Positions 43,564 to 52,613 of a stretch of 64,000 nt of DNA are shown here, piece by piece. The stretch covers positions 186,001-250,000 of the forward strand of contig NC_023036.2 of the NCBI RefSeq assembly GCF_000317305.3, in the 5' to 3' direction. How positions within the stretch are numbered: the stretch's first letter is position 1; the number at the start of each line of letters is the position of its first letter. The translations under genes and the position numbers were made by a program. The DNA is from Mycolicibacterium neoaurum VKM Ac-1815D. Lineage in GTDB: Bacteria > Actinomycetota > Actinomycetes > Mycobacteriales > Mycobacteriaceae. Below the pieces are notes generated by a model. It saw only the letters and a program-made list of their open reading frames with translations, searched no databases and was not told where the DNA came from.

Positions 43564-43665
43564 CGACTCAAGCTGACCATGCACAGGCGCATTTCGGCCA
43601 CCCGACGCGCCGTCGGTGGACGTAATTGACACCCAACAGCCGGCGGTCGCCGATCCGGCGATCCA

Positions 43666-45159
43666 CTAGGGGTCGCCGTACTCGTCGAACCAATGAGCCA
43701 GCTTGCCCCGGCGGCTGACGGCGCGCAGCCGGGCCTCGGCGGCGGCCCGCATCTTCGCGGTGGTCACGATCAGCAGTTCGTCACCGGTGGCGATGCGGGT
43801 GTCCGGAAGCGGCACAAAGGTGTTGCCGTCTCTGATGATCAGGGTGATCACGGCGGGATCGGGCAACCGCAGTTCCAGGATGCTGACATTGTGCAGACGC
43901 GATGGTGACTGCACCGTCATCGTCAGCAGCTCCGCGTTCAGGACATCCAGGGGCGCCGCCTCGACCTGGATCTCACGGGTGGCGCCGGAGTCGGTGAGCC
44001 CCAACAGCCGGGCGACCAGGTGCAGGCTGGGCGCCTGGATCAGGGTGAAGATCACCACCAGGACGAACACGATGTTCAGCAACCGCGAGCTGCCAGACAC
44101 CCCTGCCACGATCGGGAACGTCGCCAGCACGATCGGGACGGCACCGCGCAGCCCCGCCCAGGACAGGAAGAGCTGCTCGCGAAGCGGGATACCGAAGCCG
44201 ACCAGCGACGCCGCCACCGAGACCGGTCGGGCCACCAGCAACAGCACCAGACCGATGACGATGGCGGGCAACAGATCCCGGCCCAGCTCGCTGGGATCGA
44301 CCAGCAGACCCAGCAGCACGAACAGCCCGATCTGGGCCAGCCAGCCAAGGCCCTCGGCGAAGGACCGCGTCGTCGTCCGATGTGGCAGGCCGGAATTGGC
44401 CAGCACGACCGCGGCCAGGTAGGCGGCCAGGAAACCACTGGCGTGCACACTGCCCGCGGCGGCGAAGGCCACCACGCCCAATCCGAAGGTGGCGATCGGG
44501 TACAGCCCGGACGCCGGCAACGCCATACGGCGCAGGGTCAGTGCACCGACGAATCCGGTGACCAGGCCGATCGCCGCGCCGGCGACGAGTTCGAAGACGA
44601 TCTCCCACAAGGTGCCCGCCGGTTCGAAGACGAACGGCACGACGCTGAACATCAGCACCAAGATCACCGCCGGGGCATCGTTGAATCCGGACTCGGCCTC
44701 CAACAACCCGGCCAGCCTGCGGGGCAGCGGTAGCACCCGCAGTACGGAGAAGACCGCGGCCGCATCGGTGGAGGACACGATCGCGCCGAGCAGCAATGCC
44801 AGCTGCCAGTCGAAGCCGAGCAGGAAATGGGCGCCTGCCGCCGTGAGCGCCGTGCTGACCACCACCCCGACCGTGGCCAGCGCACCGGCGGGTGCCAACA
44901 CCCTTCGGATATCGGCGAATCGGGTGGTCAACCCGCCCTCGACGAGGATCACCGCCAGGGCGGCGGTGCAGATGTTGCGCGCTGCCTCGACGCTGTCGAA
45001 CTGCAGGCCGAGCCCGTCCTCACCGAGCACCACGCCGACCAGTAGGAAGAACAGCAGGGCCGGGAAGCCGACCCGGGTGGCCACCCGGGTGCCGACGATG
45101 CTCGCCAGCAGCACCAGACCGCCGATCAGCAGCGCCAGGTACAGCTCGTGCAGCGTCAT
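43666..45159 (-). CDS. Potassium/proton antiporter (CPA1 family, NhaP2-like) with RCK C-terminal domain
   Basis: The 497-residue membrane protein has about 12 hydrophobic helices from residue 6 on and the CPA1 transport core with VSSTDAAAVFSVLR (paired acidic residue) and ESGFNDAPAVILV, the conserved cation-binding ND motif. The last about 110 residues are soluble and contain a TrkA-C/RCK domain (SRLHNVSILELRLPDPAVITLIIRDG; TGDELLIVTT). It should exchange K+ or Na+ for protons at the cytoplasmic membrane. It is divergent from a TrkA-type gene with 41 bp between starts, suggesting joint ion-homeostasis control. Confidence 0.88.
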   Translation of the reverse strand: MTLHELYLALLIGGLVLLASIVGTRVATRVGFPALLFFLLVGVVLGEDGLGLQFDSVEAARNICTAALAVILVEGGLTTRFADIRRVLAPAGALATVGVVVSTALTAAGAHFLLGFDWQLALLLGAIVSSTDAAAVFSVLRVLPLPRRLAGLLEAESGFNDAPAVILVLMFSVVPFVFEPAGTLWEIVFELVAGAAIGLVTGFVGALTLRRMALPASGLYPIATFGLGVVAFAAAGSVHASGFLAAYLAAVVLANSGLPHRTTTRSFAEGLGWLAQIGLFVLLGLLVDPSELGRDLLPAIVIGLVLLLVARPVSVAASLVGFGIPLREQLFLSWAGLRGAVPIVLATFPIVAGVSGSSRLLNIVFVLVVIFTLIQAPSLHLVARLLGLTDSGATREIQVEAAPLDVLNAELLTMTVQSPSRLHNVSILELRLPDPAVITLIIRDGNTFVPLPDTRIATGDELLIVTTAKMRAAAEARLRAVSRRGKLAHWFDEYGDP

Positions 45160-45200
45160 TTCGCCCCCGCCCCCTTACCGCGATAAGTCAAACTAGCGGG

Positions 45201-45881
45201 GTGGCAGTGCGCAAGATGCGTATCGGGGTGGCCGGCGCGGGCAACGTCGGCAGATCCGTGGCGGGCGAGCTCGCCGGCTACGGCCACAAGGTGTTGTTGA
45301 TCGAGCGGGAGCGACGGCGCTTCGAGCCGGATTCCGTGCCGGCCGCGGACTGGCTGCTCGGGGACTCCTGCGAGCTGTCGACGCTGGAGGAGGCCGGGGT
45401 ACACACCTGCGATGTGGTGATCGCCGCCACCGGGGACGACAAGGCCAACCTCGTCATCGGGCTACTGACCAAGACGGAGTTCGGTGTGCCCCGGGTGGTG
45501 GCCAGGATCAACGATGTCGACAATCAGTGGCTGTTCGGCCCCGCATGGGGTGTCGATGTCGCGGTATCGACGCCCGGCGCCCTGGTCGCCGCCGTCGAGG
45601 GTGCCATCGACGTGGGACACCTGGTTCGCCTGATGGGCCTGCGCGAGGGCCGCGCGGCGCTGACGAAAATCACTCTGCCCCAGCTTGATCCGCTGGTCGG
45701 ATGCCGAGTCGATCAGTTGGATCTGCCGGCGAACACCGCCCTGGTGACACTGGTGCGCGCCGGCACCGTGCTGGTGCCGGCTCCCACCGACGTGTTCGCC
45801 GCAGGGGATGAGTTGCTGTTGATCGCCGACAGCGCGCTGACCTGGCCCGGTGACAGCCAGACGATGCGGCTGCCCACCTGA
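45201..45881 (+). CDS. TrkA/CeoB-type RCK potassium-channel regulatory protein
   Basis: A 226-residue cytosolic RCK protein. An N-terminal NAD-binding Rossmann domain (RIGVAGAGNVGRSVAGELAGYGHKVLLIERE; LLGDSCELSTLEEAG; VVIAATGDDKANLVIGLL) is followed by a TrkA-C domain (LDPLVGCRVDQLDLPANTALVTLV; AAGDELLLIADS). It resembles mycobacterial CeoB/CeoC. GTG 45201 is used; ATG 45216 would trim five residues. Next to the CPA1 antiporter, it may gate that transporter or an unlinked Trk channel. Confidence 0.85.
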   Translation: MAVRKMRIGVAGAGNVGRSVAGELAGYGHKVLLIERERRRFEPDSVPAADWLLGDSCELSTLEEAGVHTCDVVIAATGDDKANLVIGLLTKTEFGVPRVVARINDVDNQWLFGPAWGVDVAVSTPGALVAAVEGAIDVGHLVRLMGLREGRAALTKITLPQLDPLVGCRVDQLDLPANTALVTLVRAGTVLVPAPTDVFAAGDELLLIADSALTWPGDSQTMRLPT

Positions 45882-45937
45882 GCCGGACAACCCCCGACCT
45901 CGCCGTCGTGGTCGCGTCGGGCAGGCTGGTGGTCGAC

Positions 45938-48445
45938 ATGACTGCCGCTCCCCTCTCACCCGACCCGGATGCCGACCCCGATGCGCTGTTCACCGCCTTC
46001 GGTGAGTGGGCGGCGGGCAACGGCACCCAGCTCTATCCCGCGCAGGAGGAGGCGCTGATCGAGTTGGTCTCCGGGAGCAACGTGGTCCTGGCGACACCGA
46101 CCGGATCGGGCAAGTCACTGGTCGCCACCGGCGCCATCTATGCCGCGCTGGCCGGTGATCGGGTCAGTTTCTACACCGCACCGATCAAGGCTCTGGTCAG
46201 TGAGAAGTTCTTCGCCCTCTGCGAGGTGTTCGGAGCAGACAATGTCGGCATGCTGACCGGGGACGCGTCGGTCAACGCCGACGCCCCGATCATCGCCTGC
46301 ACCGCGGAGATCCTGGCCAACGTCGCCCTGCGGGAGGGCAGCGACGCCGATATCGGTCTGGTGGTGATGGACGAGTTCCACTTCTACGGTGATCCCGACC
46401 GCGGCTGGGCCTGGCAGGTTCCGCTGCTGGAGTTGCCGAGGGCCCAGTTCCTGCTCATGTCCGCCACCCTCGGTGATGTCACATTCCTGCGCGAGGACCT
46501 CACCCGGCGCACCGGTCGACCCACGGCGCTGGTCACCGGCGCCGAACGTCCGGTGCCGTTGTTCTATACCTATGCCACGACGCCGATGCACGAGACGATC
46601 GGTGAATTGCTGAACACTCGGCAGGCGCCGATCTACGTCGTGCACTTCACCCAGGCCTCCGCGCTGGAGCGGGCCCAGGCCCTGATGAGCGTCAACGTGT
46701 CCACCAAGCAGGAAAAGGCCGCCATCGCCGAACACATCGGCGCCTTCCGGTTCTCCACGTCATTCGGGTCGACGCTGTCGCGGCTGGTGCGCCACGGTAT
46801 CGGCGTCCACCACGCCGGCATGCTGCCCAAATACCGGCGGCTGGTCGAACAACTCGCCCAGGCGGGTTTGTTGAAGGTCATCTGCGGTACCGACACCCTG
46901 GGTGTGGGGATCAACGTGCCGATCCGCACGGTGGTGTACTCGGCGCTGTCGAAATACGACGGCACCCGTACCCGGTTGCTCAACGCCCGCGAGTTCCATC
47001 AGATCGCCGGGCGCGCGGGGCGGGCCGGATTCGACACCATCGGCAACGTCGTGGTGCAGGCGCCCGAGCACGAGGTGGAGAACCTCAAACAATTCGCCAA
47101 GGTCGCCGAGGATCCCAGAAAGCGACGAAAGCTGGTACGTCGCAAAGTTCCCGAGGGGATGGTGCCATGGAGCGAGAAGACCATGACCCGACTCGTCGAG
47201 GCCACTCCCGAAGCGCTCACCAGCAGCATGCGGGTCTCGACGGCCATGGTGCTCGATATCGTCGACAGGCCCGGTGACCCGTTCGCCGCGATGCGCCGGT
47301 TGCTCACCGACAATCACGAACCGCGCAAGCGGCAACTCAGGCTGATCCGCGAGACGCTGGGCATTGCCCGCTCCCTGCTGCAGGCCGGGATCGTGCAGCG
47401 CCTCGACACCCCGGAGCCCGACGGGCGGCGCTACCGGTTGACCGTGGATCTGCCGGCCGACTTCGCGTTGAATCAGCCGCTGTCCACCTTCGCACTCGCG
47501 GCGGTCGACGTACTGGACACCAGCGCCGAAACCTATGCCCTGGATGTGGTTTCGGTGATCGAGGCGACACTGGAGGATCCCCGCCAGATCCTGGCCGCAC
47601 AGCTGAAGAAGGCCAGGGGCGAGGCGGTCGCGGCCATGAAGGCCGAGGGCATCGAGTACGACGAGCGTATCGAACTGCTCGACGAGATCAGTTATCCGAA
47701 GCCGCTGGCCGAGTTGTTGGAGCACACCTTCGCGGTGTATCTGCAGACCAATCCATGGGCCGCCGACGGGGCGCTGTCGCCCAAGTCCGTGGTCCGCGAG
47801 ATGTGGGAAAAGGCCATGACGTTCCGGGAATACGTCAGCCAGTACGGGCTCACCCGTTCCGAGGGTGCGGTGTTGCGTTACCTGTCGGATGCGTTCAAGG
47901 CGCTGCGCTCGGGTGTGCCGACGGCGGCGCGCACCGAAGAGGTCAACGATATCGTCGAGTGGCTCGGTGAGCTTGTCCGCCAGGTCGATTCGAGCCTCCT
48001 CGACGAGTGGGAGCAGCTGACCAGCCCCGAACTACCCCACGATGTCCCGGTGGCGGTACCGGCACGACCGCGGCCGCTGACCGGCAACGACCGCGCCTTC
48101 ACGGCCATGGTGCGCAATGCCCTCTTCCGCCGGGTGGAGCTTTTCGCGCGACGACGCTGGACCGAACTGGGTGAACTCGATTCCGGCTCCGGATGGAACG
48201 CCCAGCGCTGGGCGGAGGTCGGCGCGGACTATTTCGACGAGCACGACGATATCGGCATCGGTCCGGATGCACGCGGACCCGCCATGGTGATCATCGACCG
48301 TCAACCGAACCGATGGGAAGTGCGCCAGATCATCGACGATCCTGCACGCGAACATGATTGGGCGATCGTCGCCGAGATCGACCTGGCCGCCTCCGACGAG
48401 GAGGGTGCAGCGGTGGTCCGCCTGATCAGCGTGGGCACGGACTAG
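45938..48445 (+). CDS. DEAD/DEAH-box helicase with DUF3516 C-terminus
   Basis: The 835-residue Ski2-like helicase has motif I LATPTGSGKSLVATGAIY (about residue 50), motif II DEFH in VVMDEFHFYGD, motif III LLMSATLGDV, motif V GVGINVPIRTVVYSAL and motif VI FHQIAGRAGRAGFDT. A long DUF3516 region follows to the end. Actinobacterial proteins of this type have no settled role; an RNA or DNA unwinding role is likely. ATG 45938 is chosen over an upstream GTG at 45908. It follows the RCK gene at 56 bp in the same direction. Confidence 0.9.
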   Translation: MTAAPLSPDPDADPDALFTAFGEWAAGNGTQLYPAQEEALIELVSGSNVVLATPTGSGKSLVATGAIYAALAGDRVSFYTAPIKALVSEKFFALCEVFGADNVGMLTGDASVNADAPIIACTAEILANVALREGSDADIGLVVMDEFHFYGDPDRGWAWQVPLLELPRAQFLLMSATLGDVTFLREDLTRRTGRPTALVTGAERPVPLFYTYATTPMHETIGELLNTRQAPIYVVHFTQASALERAQALMSVNVSTKQEKAAIAEHIGAFRFSTSFGSTLSRLVRHGIGVHHAGMLPKYRRLVEQLAQAGLLKVICGTDTLGVGINVPIRTVVYSALSKYDGTRTRLLNAREFHQIAGRAGRAGFDTIGNVVVQAPEHEVENLKQFAKVAEDPRKRRKLVRRKVPEGMVPWSEKTMTRLVEATPEALTSSMRVSTAMVLDIVDRPGDPFAAMRRLLTDNHEPRKRQLRLIRETLGIARSLLQAGIVQRLDTPEPDGRRYRLTVDLPADFALNQPLSTFALAAVDVLDTSAETYALDVVSVIEATLEDPRQILAAQLKKARGEAVAAMKAEGIEYDERIELLDEISYPKPLAELLEHTFAVYLQTNPWAADGALSPKSVVREMWEKAMTFREYVSQYGLTRSEGAVLRYLSDAFKALRSGVPTAARTEEVNDIVEWLGELVRQVDSSLLDEWEQLTSPELPHDVPVAVPARPRPLTGNDRAFTAMVRNALFRRVELFARRRWTELGELDSGSGWNAQRWAEVGADYFDEHDDIGIGPDARGPAMVIIDRQPNRWEVRQIIDDPAREHDWAIVAEIDLAASDEEGAAVVRLISVGTD

Positions 48446-48461
48446 CTGGCGGCGCCGGAGC

Positions 48462-49673
48462 TCACGGAGATCCGGTGAGGCTGCGCAGCGTGTCGATCTC
48501 CCGCGGTCGGTATGGCCGGCCGTCGTCGAACATCAGGTCGTGGAACCACTCCCGGGGCGGGTCGAGATAGGGTTTGTCCCAGGAGTCCCACGGCAGGTAG
48601 GTCTGCGTCTTACCTGCCACCAGGCCCCAGGTGTATGCGCCGACGTGGCGCCGCTTGGCCACCGGAAGCACGCCCTCGATGGTGCTGCCCTCGGTGCGCG
48701 CCAGGTATTCGGTACACATCATCGGTCTGCCCCATGGCTGGAGCTCCTCGATGCGCCTCTCGAATCCGGCAGGGTTGTCATAACTGTGGAAACTCAGCAC
48801 ATCGGCGAGACCCAGTTGAATGGACGCCATCTCGCTACGCCGGGCGGCGTCACGCCATTCGCCTTCCCAAACCCCGGTGGTCAGCGGTTGGATCGGATCC
48901 ACCATGCGGGCCCAGCGGAACACCTGCGGCAGCAGCTCGGCCACCAGTTCGGACTTGTCCTTGCGTTCGGTCTTCGCATAGACCGCGGCGGGATTGTCCG
49001 GCTCGTTCCACAGATCCCAGCCCAGGACCCGATCGTCGTTGCGGAACTGGCCGATTACCCGGATGACATACTCCTGCAACACCTGCCGGTAGCGCCGGTC
49101 GTCGAGGCGTTCGGCACCGGGGCTCTGCACCCAACCCGAGTTGTGCACCCCGCGGGTGGGCGCCCGTTGCGGCCCACTGCGCGGCAGCGGATCCCAACAC
49201 GAATCGAAAAGGACCAACAGCGGCCGAATGCCGTGCTTTGCCGCGATATCCACGAATTGGCCGAGGCGATGGTGGAATCCGACCCGATCCTGCGTCCACA
49301 GCTGATCGTGCAGGAAGACCCGCACCGTGTTCAATCCGATCGAGCGGGCCATCCGCAACTCGTTGTCGATGCGTGCCGGGTCGAAGGTCTTTGCCTGGAA
49401 CATCTCCAGCTGGTTGATGGCATTCGAGGTGATGTAGTTGGCGCCGACCAACCAGCCCTGTGCGCGAAACCACCGGTGCGCACGATCGGTCGACCATCGG
49501 CCCGCCACTGCCGCCGAGGCGGTGGGCGTCGCCGACAGGGCCGCAGCCGCAGGCGCCGCGAGCAATGGAACCTTGAGGAGTGTTCTGCGGCGCACCGTTC
49601 GATCTGACCGAATCCCTTTGGTGTGTCTCAGATCACGTAGCAAGTTGTCGTCCTTCGATTTCGCAGTGGTCAT
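48462..49673 (-). CDS. Secreted GH5-like glycoside hydrolase
   Basis: The 403-residue protein carries a twin-arginine-type signal (TVRRRTLLKVPLLAAPAAAA, cleavage near residue 54). The GH-A clan TIM barrel shows the acid/base Glu224 in WDLWNEPDN and the nucleophile candidate Glu322 in MMCTEYLAR, plus GLNTVRVFLHDQLW. GH5/cellulase-type enzymes cut beta-1,4-linked glycans; the real substrate in mycobacteria is unsettled. ATG 49673 is used (the frame opens at GTG 49721). Its 3' end is near the convergent helicase gene. Confidence 0.82.
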   Translation of the reverse strand: MTTAKSKDDNLLRDLRHTKGIRSDRTVRRRTLLKVPLLAAPAAAALSATPTASAAVAGRWSTDRAHRWFRAQGWLVGANYITSNAINQLEMFQAKTFDPARIDNELRMARSIGLNTVRVFLHDQLWTQDRVGFHHRLGQFVDIAAKHGIRPLLVLFDSCWDPLPRSGPQRAPTRGVHNSGWVQSPGAERLDDRRYRQVLQEYVIRVIGQFRNDDRVLGWDLWNEPDNPAAVYAKTERKDKSELVAELLPQVFRWARMVDPIQPLTTGVWEGEWRDAARRSEMASIQLGLADVLSFHSYDNPAGFERRIEELQPWGRPMMCTEYLARTEGSTIEGVLPVAKRRHVGAYTWGLVAGKTQTYLPWDSWDKPYLDPPREWFHDLMFDDGRPYRPREIDTLRSLTGSP

Positions 49674-49723
49674 CGATCCCCCGGACAGCCGTACCGTACC
49701 CGTATCGGCACCGGCGTACACAA

Positions 49724-49754
49724 ATCGACCCGGCGCTGGGTGCGCCGGGTCGAT
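49724..49754 (-). terminator. Terminator of the zinc alcohol dehydrogenase gene
   Basis: A 12-bp perfect stem ATCGACCCGGCG / CGCCGGGTCGAT with a 7-nt loop starts 13 nt past the stop of the minus-strand dehydrogenase gene. On that strand it is followed by TTGTGT. It separates that gene from the GH5-like gene further along the same strand. Confidence 0.75.
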
Positions 49755-49767
49755 GTGTTGTCACTGT

Positions 49768-50946
49768 TCAGGGCGTGAGAATCACCTTCACCGCACCGTC
49801 GGCCTTGCGCTGGAAGATGTCATAGGCGTGCGGCGCCTGATCGAGCGGCAGCACGTGGGTCGCGAAGGTGTCGACACCGAGCGGGTCGTCATCGCCGAGC
49901 AGCGGCATGATGTCGTCCACCCATTTCTTGACATTGGCCTGGCCCATCCGGAGTTGAACCTGCTTGTCGAACAGCGTCAGCATGGGCAGCGGGTCCGCCA
50001 TTCCGCCGTAGACACCGATCAGCGATATCGTGCCGCCCCGGCGGACGATGTCGATCGCCGAGTACAGCGCATCCAGCCGGTCGACACCAGCCTTCTGCAG
50101 CAGCGGTTTGGCCAGGGCATCGGGCAGTAGTCCGCTGACCTGTTGTGCCACTTTGGCTATCGGTGAGCCGTGGGCCTCCATACCGACGGCGTCGATCACC
50201 GAATCGGTGCCGCGACCGCCGGTGAGTTCCCGGATTGCCTCGCCGAGTTCCGGGTTCTGGTCGAGGTCGAGCGTGCGCAGTCCCCGCTGTTGCGCACGCG
50301 CGAGACGCTCGGGTACCCGGTCCACCGCGATGACGTCGTATCCCAGATGGGCGGCGATGCGTGCGGCCATGTCGCCGATCGGTCCGAGGCCGAGCACCGT
50401 GACCGAACCACCCTCGGGGATGCCGGCATAGGCCACCGCCTGCCAGGCGGTCGGCAGGACGTCGGACAGATAGACGAATCGCGAGTCCGGCGGGCCCTCG
50501 GGCACCTTGATGTGGGTGAATTGCGCCTGTGGCACCCGCAGTAGTTCGGCCTGCCCGCCCGGCACCTGTCCGTAGAGTTCCGAGTAGCCGAACAATGCGG
50601 CACCCATCCCGTGTTCGCGTACCTGGGTTGTCTCACACTGCGTGTAGAGGTCGAGGTCGCACATGTAGCAGGAACCGCACGAGATCTGGAACGGCACCAC
50701 CACCCGGTCGCCGACCTTGAGGTTCCCGACTTCGGCGCCCACCTCCCGCACGATTCCCATCGGTTCGTGGCCGAGGATGTCGCCCGGATTCATGAAGGCC
50801 CCCAACACCTCGTACAGGTGCAGATCGGAGCCGCAGATATTGGTGGAGGTGACTTCGATTATCGCGTCGGTGGGCTGTTCGATCTTCGGGTCGGGTACCT
50901 GTTCGACCCGAACATCGCGTTTTCCTTGCCAGGTGACAGCTTTCAT
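49768..50946 (-). CDS. Zinc-dependent alcohol dehydrogenase (formaldehyde dehydrogenase-like branch)
   Basis: The 392-residue medium-chain dehydrogenase starts MKAVTWQGKRDVRVEQVPDP. Zinc ligands are in TSTNICGSDLHLYE and GHEPMGIV, and structural cysteines in CGSCYMCDLDLYTQC. The cofactor motif is VLGLGPIGDMAARIAA with Asp after strand 2 (VIAVDRVPERL), indicating NAD. The long C-terminal part with LPDALAKPLLQKAGVDR is typical of the FdhA-like group. Substrate is not clear; aldehydes or short alcohols are likely. ATG 50946 is used, within a longer open frame. Confidence 0.85.
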   Translation of the reverse strand: MKAVTWQGKRDVRVEQVPDPKIEQPTDAIIEVTSTNICGSDLHLYEVLGAFMNPGDILGHEPMGIVREVGAEVGNLKVGDRVVVPFQISCGSCYMCDLDLYTQCETTQVREHGMGAALFGYSELYGQVPGGQAELLRVPQAQFTHIKVPEGPPDSRFVYLSDVLPTAWQAVAYAGIPEGGSVTVLGLGPIGDMAARIAAHLGYDVIAVDRVPERLARAQQRGLRTLDLDQNPELGEAIRELTGGRGTDSVIDAVGMEAHGSPIAKVAQQVSGLLPDALAKPLLQKAGVDRLDALYSAIDIVRRGGTISLIGVYGGMADPLPMLTLFDKQVQLRMGQANVKKWVDDIMPLLGDDDPLGVDTFATHVLPLDQAPHAYDIFQRKADGAVKVILTP

Positions 50947-51012
50947 GGAGCAGGCGATACCCGGGCACCACGGTCCGAAACGGGCAACACGCAACCCCGG
51001 CTGGTTCCGACG

Positions 51013-51201
51013 TCAGTCGGACGCACCCTCGCTGTCGTCGAAGAAGGCCCATCCGTCATCGGACTTGACCTCCATGCGCCAGCCGAGTTCGGAGTTGTCT
51101 GCCTTGGAATCGACGAACCAGGCGTGCGCGTCCTGGGCGCTCTCGATGTCTTTGGTGTCGACGACGTCGCCGTGGGGGTTCAGAACTCGGTAAGTAGCCA
51201 T
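51013..51201 (-). CDS. Small conserved hypothetical protein (62 residues)
   Basis: A short acidic protein (ATYRVLNPHGDVVDTKDIES...WRMEVKSDDGWAFFDD) with an alpha/beta pattern and no export signal. ATG 51201 has GGGAAAG about 10 nt upstream. It resembles small actinobacterial proteins of unknown function that match a single beta-alpha-beta unit. It is divergent from the next small gene. Confidence 0.65.
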   Translation of the reverse strand: MATYRVLNPHGDVVDTKDIESAQDAHAWFVDSKADNSELGWRMEVKSDDGWAFFDDSEGASD

Positions 51202-51287
51202 AGCTCAAGTACTTTCCCGTTTTCGGCCCGACTAACCCAGGTATGCCGGTGCCGATTGGCCATCGCCGTCGTGGGTACCCGTTGGCG

Positions 51288-51473
51288 ATGACAGGTCCAG
51301 ATCCCGAAAAGCATGAGTCCGAGCACGGCGAATCCGACGTCGATGACGACCCCAAGGTGGCCGGCTCGCGCGCCGACGGCGACGACGGCGGCTCATACGT
51401 GGGCCGAACCTTCTCCGATGACGATTTCGATACCGGGCAGACCGGTGCCGAGGCGCGCAGCGAGGCCGACTAA
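51288..51473 (+). CDS. Small acidic hypothetical protein (61 residues)
   Basis: A 61-residue, very acidic and Gly-rich protein, probably disordered, ending SYVGRTFSDDDFDTGQTGAEARSEAD. The YVGR...DDDFD...TGAE pattern suggests a conserved mycobacterial peptide. ATG 51288 is assumed; the ribosome site is weak and an upstream in-frame ATG exists at 51243. It overlaps the convergent nuclease-fold gene by 4 bp. Confidence 0.55.
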   Translation: MTGPDPEKHESEHGESDVDDDPKVAGSRADGDDGGSYVGRTFSDDDFDTGQTGAEARSEAD

Positions 51474-52234
51474 CGCAGTTCGATATCGACGACCAGCGGG
51501 CGGTGATCGGACAATTCGACGGTAGGTGCCTCGGCGTAGCGCGCGCGCAATCCGGGAGCGTCGGTGAGGATGTGGTCGAGCTGCCTGTTCGGGGCGTCCG
51601 CGGGAAAGGTCGGAGCACTGGCCAGCGATCGAAACCCGGTACAGCGGGCCACGATATCGGGGGGCAGATTCAGATCGCCGGTCAGGATGCGCGGGCCCGG
51701 TAGCCCCTGCAGATTACGCACCAACCGGCGCAATTGCCGGCGATTCCATCCCGGTACGAACGACAGATGGGTATTGGCAACCGATATCGGCCCCAGCGGC
51801 GTGTCCAGTGCGGCGATCACGGCGGCACGGGGTTCCTCCTTGACCATGACCATCTTGCGGGGCCCCGGTAGGTACAGCGGAAATCGCACCGGAATCCGGG
51901 GCATCCTGACCACCTGCCAACTGGCGGCCGGGAACCGGGAAAGCAGCGAGATACCGTACGCCGCGGTGCCCAGCTGTTCCGCACCGTCGGCCGCCATCCA
52001 CGTGGCGCCCGGTGTTCCTGCGATCGCGGCAACGAACTGGTGCGCCACCGCACCCATCGCCTCGGCCGCCACCGCGGTGAGATCGGCGCGACCCGATCGC
52101 TGCTGCTCGAGATCGACCTCCTGCAGCGCGAGGATGTCCGGATCGAGGCGTTTTATGCACTCGGCCAAGCGCTCGGGATGTACGCCCCCGCCGACAGTGC
52201 GTCCGTGCAGGATGTTGAAGGTGGCGATCCGCAT
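51470..52234 (-). CDS. Endonuclease/exonuclease/phosphatase family protein
   Basis: The 254-residue cytosolic metallo-phosphoesterase has the EEP motifs: MRIATFNILHGR, the catalytic Glu in ILALQEVDLEQ, ISVANTHLSFVPG, the ILTGDLNLPP Asp/Asn pair, and the closing LDHILTDAP and LSDHRPLVVDI with catalytic Asp/His. Such enzymes cleave phosphodiesters in nucleic acids, phosphoinositides or sphingolipids; the target is not evident. ATG 52234 is preferred over the in-frame TTG at 52240. Confidence 0.85.
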   Translation of the reverse strand: MRIATFNILHGRTVGGGVHPERLAECIKRLDPDILALQEVDLEQQRSGRADLTAVAAEAMGAVAHQFVAAIAGTPGATWMAADGAEQLGTAAYGISLLSRFPAASWQVVRMPRIPVRFPLYLPGPRKMVMVKEEPRAAVIAALDTPLGPISVANTHLSFVPGWNRRQLRRLVRNLQGLPGPRILTGDLNLPPDIVARCTGFRSLASAPTFPADAPNRQLDHILTDAPGLRARYAEAPTVELSDHRPLVVDIELR

Positions 52235-52314
52235 GATCAATGGATACCCCAGGTTTGCTTCCCGATGTCGAGGACGCCGTCGTGGCGCCGGCCAACCGCC
52301 CCCGAGCCGACCGA

Positions 52315-52572
52315 TCAGTGAGTGCGCAGCTTGTCGACGAGCTTGTCCTTGGTCAGTTTCGAGTAGCCGGTCATACCGAGCTCCTTGGCGCGCTTCTTGA
52401 GGTCGGCGACGTTCCAGTCCTCGTAGGATCCCGACTCGCCCCCTTTGCGCGCCACCGCGGATTTGCCGCGCGCAGCGACCGCGTTGGAAATGCGCGCCGC
52501 TTTTTCCTTCGAGTTGCCCTGCTCGCGCAGGTCTTCATACATCTTCTCGTTCTTGATCGATGAATTCGGCAT
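52315..52572 (-). CDS. Small basic protein with Rho-N/SAP-like C-terminus (DUF7218-type)
   Basis: The 85-residue basic protein has an N-terminal helical segment (NEKMYEDLREQGNSKEKAARISNA) and a C-terminal Rho termination factor N-like helix-extended-helix (DWNVADLKKRAKELGMTGYSKLTKDKLVDKLR). Both suggest nucleic-acid binding. No ribosome site is visible before ATG 52572 and a SigF-like promoter ends only 8 nt upstream, so a leaderless or nearly leaderless mRNA is likely. It lies behind the topoisomerase IB gene. Confidence 0.75.
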   Translation of the reverse strand: MPNSSIKNEKMYEDLREQGNSKEKAARISNAVAARGKSAVARKGGESGSYEDWNVADLKKRAKELGMTGYSKLTKDKLVDKLRTH

Positions 52573-52580
52573 GTGGGTGG

Positions 52581-52606
52581 ATTCCCGGCCGCGTGCCGGG
52601 CGAAAC
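52581..52606 (-). promoter_or_regulatory. SigF-like promoter of the small basic protein gene
   Basis: Read on the minus strand: GTTT (52606-52603), 16-nt spacer, GGGAAT (52586-52581). The mycobacterial SigF consensus is GTTT-N15-17-GGGTA(T); the -10 differs at one base. The start codon is 8 nt from the -10, which implies a leaderless transcript. Confidence 0.35.
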
Positions 52607-52613
52607 GGGGCCG

